Assembly: GCA_046726955.1 (NCBI GenBank)
Contig: JBKPBQ010000275.1
Span: 1 to 8,063 of the forward strand
DNA length: 8,063 nucleotides
DNA from: CAVPGH01 sp046726955
GTDB lineage: Bacteria > Acidobacteriota > Vicinamibacteria > Fen-336
Direction: 5' to 3'
Shown here: in pieces, positions 6,415-8,063 of the stretch
Layout of the letters: the number at the start of each line of letters is the position of its first letter
How positions within the stretch are numbered: position 1 is the first letter of the stretch
Notes under the pieces: generated by a model
The model's input: only the letters and a program-made list of their open reading frames with translations
Database searches by the model: none
What the model was told of the DNA's origin: nothing
Made by a program: the position numbers and the translations under genes

Positions 6415-8063
6415 ATGGAAACTGCCTACGCCATCGGTCTCGACTACGGGACGAACTCCGTGCGCGCCGTGGTGGTGGACTGCGCCGACGGACGCACGCT
6501 CGGCACGCACGTCTTCGACTACCCCTCGGGGGAGCAGGGGATCCTGCTCGATGCCAAGGACCCGCACCTCGCCCGCCAGAACCCCGCCGACTACGTGGAA
6601 GGAATCCGCGCGTCGGTGAAGGGGGCGCTCGCGGAGGCCGCGACGGTCAAAGGCTTCGAGCGGGGACGGGTCGTGGGCATCGGCGTCGACACGACCGGCT
6701 CGACGCCTTTGCCGGTGGACGCGGCCAACCGCCCGCTTGCCGTGGACGCGAAGTGGAAGGGAAACCTCGCCGCCCACGCCTGGCTCTGGAAGGACCACAC
6801 CGGCGCCGAAGAAGCGGCGGCGATCACGGAGACGGCGCGGCGGCACGCTCCCCAGTACCTCGCGCCGATCGGCGGCGTCTACTCCTCGGAGTGGTTCTGG
6901 TCGAAGGTCTGGCGCTGCCTGAAGGTCGCTCCCGACGTCTTCGACGCCGCGGAGAGCTGGATCGAGCTCGCCGACTTCGTCCCCGCGGTCCTCGCCGGTG
7001 TGACCCGCCCGCGCGACGTGCAGCGCTGCATCTGCGCGGCCGGCCACAAGGCCATGTACTCGGACGTCTGGGGAGGCCTGCCGGACCGCGACTTCCTCGC
7101 GCGCCTCGACCCCAAGCTCGCCGCGCTCCGCGATCGTCTTTTCGACAAGGCCCACGCTCCCGACCGGCCGGCCGGCAAGCTCGCCAAGAGCTGGGCGGAC
7201 GAGCTGGGCCTCCGCGAGGGAATCACCGTGGCCATGGGCGGCTTCGACGCGCACTACGGCGCGGTGGGAGCGGGCGTGAAGACGGGGACGCTCGTGAAGA
7301 TCATCGGGACGTCCACCTGTGACTGCGCCATCGCCTCCGCGCGCGAGTCGATGAAGGACGTCCCCGGAATCTGCGGGATCGTGAACGGGTCGATCATGCC
7401 CGGCTACTACGGCATCGAGGCCGGGCAGTCGGCGGTGGGGGACATCCTGCGCTGGTGGGTGGACGAGGTCTGCCACGGAAAGGACGCGCTGCACGCCGAG
7501 CTGTCGGCGGAGGCGCAGCGCCTCCGGCCCGGAGAGTCCGGCCTCCTCGCCCTCGACTGGAACAACGGCAACCGCACGATCCTCGTCGATCCGCGCCTGA
7601 GTGGCCTCGTCGTCGGCCAGACGCTCCACACCACGAGGGCCGAGATCTACCGCGCGCTCATCGAGGCCACGGCGTTCGGGGCCCGGGTCATCGTGGAGCG
7701 CCTGCAGGAGTACGGCGTCCCCGTGGACCGGGTCGTCTGCTGTGGCGGCATCGCCGAGAAGAACGACCTGTTCATGCAGATCTACGCCGACGTGATCGGC
7801 CACCCTATGCTCGTGGCGGGCTCGCCGCAGACTCCGGCGCTCGGCTCCGCGATCTCGGCGGCCGTGGCCGCGGGTGTCCACCCGAGCTTCGAGGAGGCCC
7901 AGGGCCGGATGACGTCGCTCAAGGAGAAGCGGTTCACTCCCGATCCCGCGGCCCACGCCGTCTACGACGAGCTCTACGCGATGTACCGGGAGCTGCACGA
8001 CACCTTCGGCGGTGTTCCGGGGGCCAAAGCGGACCTGGGGAGCCTCATGAAGCGGCTCCTGGC
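6415..8063 (+). CDS. araB: Ribulokinase (FGGY family), C-terminus cut by window end
   Basis: The frame stays open from ATG 6415 to the window end (549 codons), against about 560 residues for typical ribulokinases, so only a short tail is missing. Ribulokinase phosphorylates L-ribulose with ATP to L-ribulose 5-phosphate in L-arabinose catabolism, in the cytosol. FGGY landmarks are the N-terminal phosphate motif GLDYGTNSVRA (8-18), GVDTTGSTPLPVD, the ribulokinase-like PIGGVYSSEWFWSKVW segment, the catalytic-base region MGGFDAHYGAVGAG with Asp278, the second phosphate motif IIGTSTCD (296-303), and the adenosine motif CCGGIAEKND (442-451). The length and the GLDYGTNSVR start favour AraB over xylulokinase or glycerol kinase; D-ribulose as substrate cannot be excluded. 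A weak GGCGG lies 4 nt before the ATG, but the promoter position suggests an almost leaderless mRNA. Partner genes (araA, araD) are not visible here. Confidence 0.9.
   Translation, partial: METAYAIGLDYGTNSVRAVVVDCADGRTLGTHVFDYPSGEQGILLDAKDPHLARQNPADYVEGIRASVKGALAEAATVKGFERGRVVGIGVDTTGSTPLPVDAANRPLAVDAKWKGNLAAHAWLWKDHTGAEEAAAITETARRHAPQYLAPIGGVYSSEWFWSKVWRCLKVAPDVFDAAESWIELADFVPAVLAGVTRPRDVQRCICAAGHKAMYSDVWGGLPDRDFLARLDPKLAALRDRLFDKAHAPDRPAGKLAKSWADELGLREGITVAMGGFDAHYGAVGAGVKTGTLVKIIGTSTCDCAIASARESMKDVPGICGIVNGSIMPGYYGIEAGQSAVGDILRWWVDEVCHGKDALHAELSAEAQRLRPGESGLLALDWNNGNRTILVDPRLSGLVVGQTLHTTRAEIYRALIEATAFGARVIVERLQEYGVPVDRVVCCGGIAEKNDLFMQIYADVIGHPMLVAGSPQTPALGSAISAAVAAGVHPSFEEAQGRMTSLKEKRFTPDPAAHAVYDELYAMYRELHDTFGGVPGAKADLGSLMKRLL

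Noticed and set aside
6016..7998. 660-codon open frame on the minus strand opposite araB and part of the kinase gene
   Set aside because: It lies antisense to a clearly recognisable ribulokinase and overlaps the kinase in another frame; its composition is Arg/Val/His-rich with no motif. This is a GC-bias shadow.

Overview
The window reads as part of a contig from an uncultured, high-GC free-living bacterium. The evidence is GC-rich third codon positions, long spurious antisense open frames, TGA stops on three of the four genes that are complete here plus the convergent kinase, and gene types common in soil and sediment bacteria. I cannot fix the phylum from sequence alone; lineages such as Acidobacteriota, Myxococcota or Candidatus Eisenbacteria would fit, and this is only inference.

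Layout. Positions 1-82 are an almost pure T homopolymer, probably a sequencing or assembly artefact. It abuts the last codons of a truncated gene (83-151, +) that looks like the end of an Ig-like domain and is followed by GC-rich hairpins (165-258). A minus-strand tRNA-like sequence with a CTA anticodon loop lies at 269-341. Next is a secreted Asp-box (BNR/sialidase-fold) protein (435-1850, +) with a clear promoter and ribosome binding site.

A two-gene operon follows. A divergent PIG-L/LmbE-fold protein (2045-2824) overlaps by ATGA with a 721-residue protein (2821-4986) that joins a GT4-like glycosyltransferase, a coiled-coil linker and a PAPS-dependent sulfotransferase. Together these suggest synthesis or modification of a sulfated glycan or glycolipid. 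Converging on it is a soluble histidine kinase with an RsbRD-type N-terminal domain (5006-6349, -). Divergent from the kinase is a ribulokinase, araB (6415 to the window end, +), which lacks only its extreme C-terminus.

The strongest points for a second look are: an identical promoter signature (TTGACG, 18-nt spacer, TAGTGT) upstream of both the Asp-box gene and araB; the glycosyltransferase-sulfotransferase fusion coupled to a PIG-L protein whose catalytic AHPDDE motif is altered to AHPGHE; and the amber-reading tRNA-like element next to a gene that ends in TAG.
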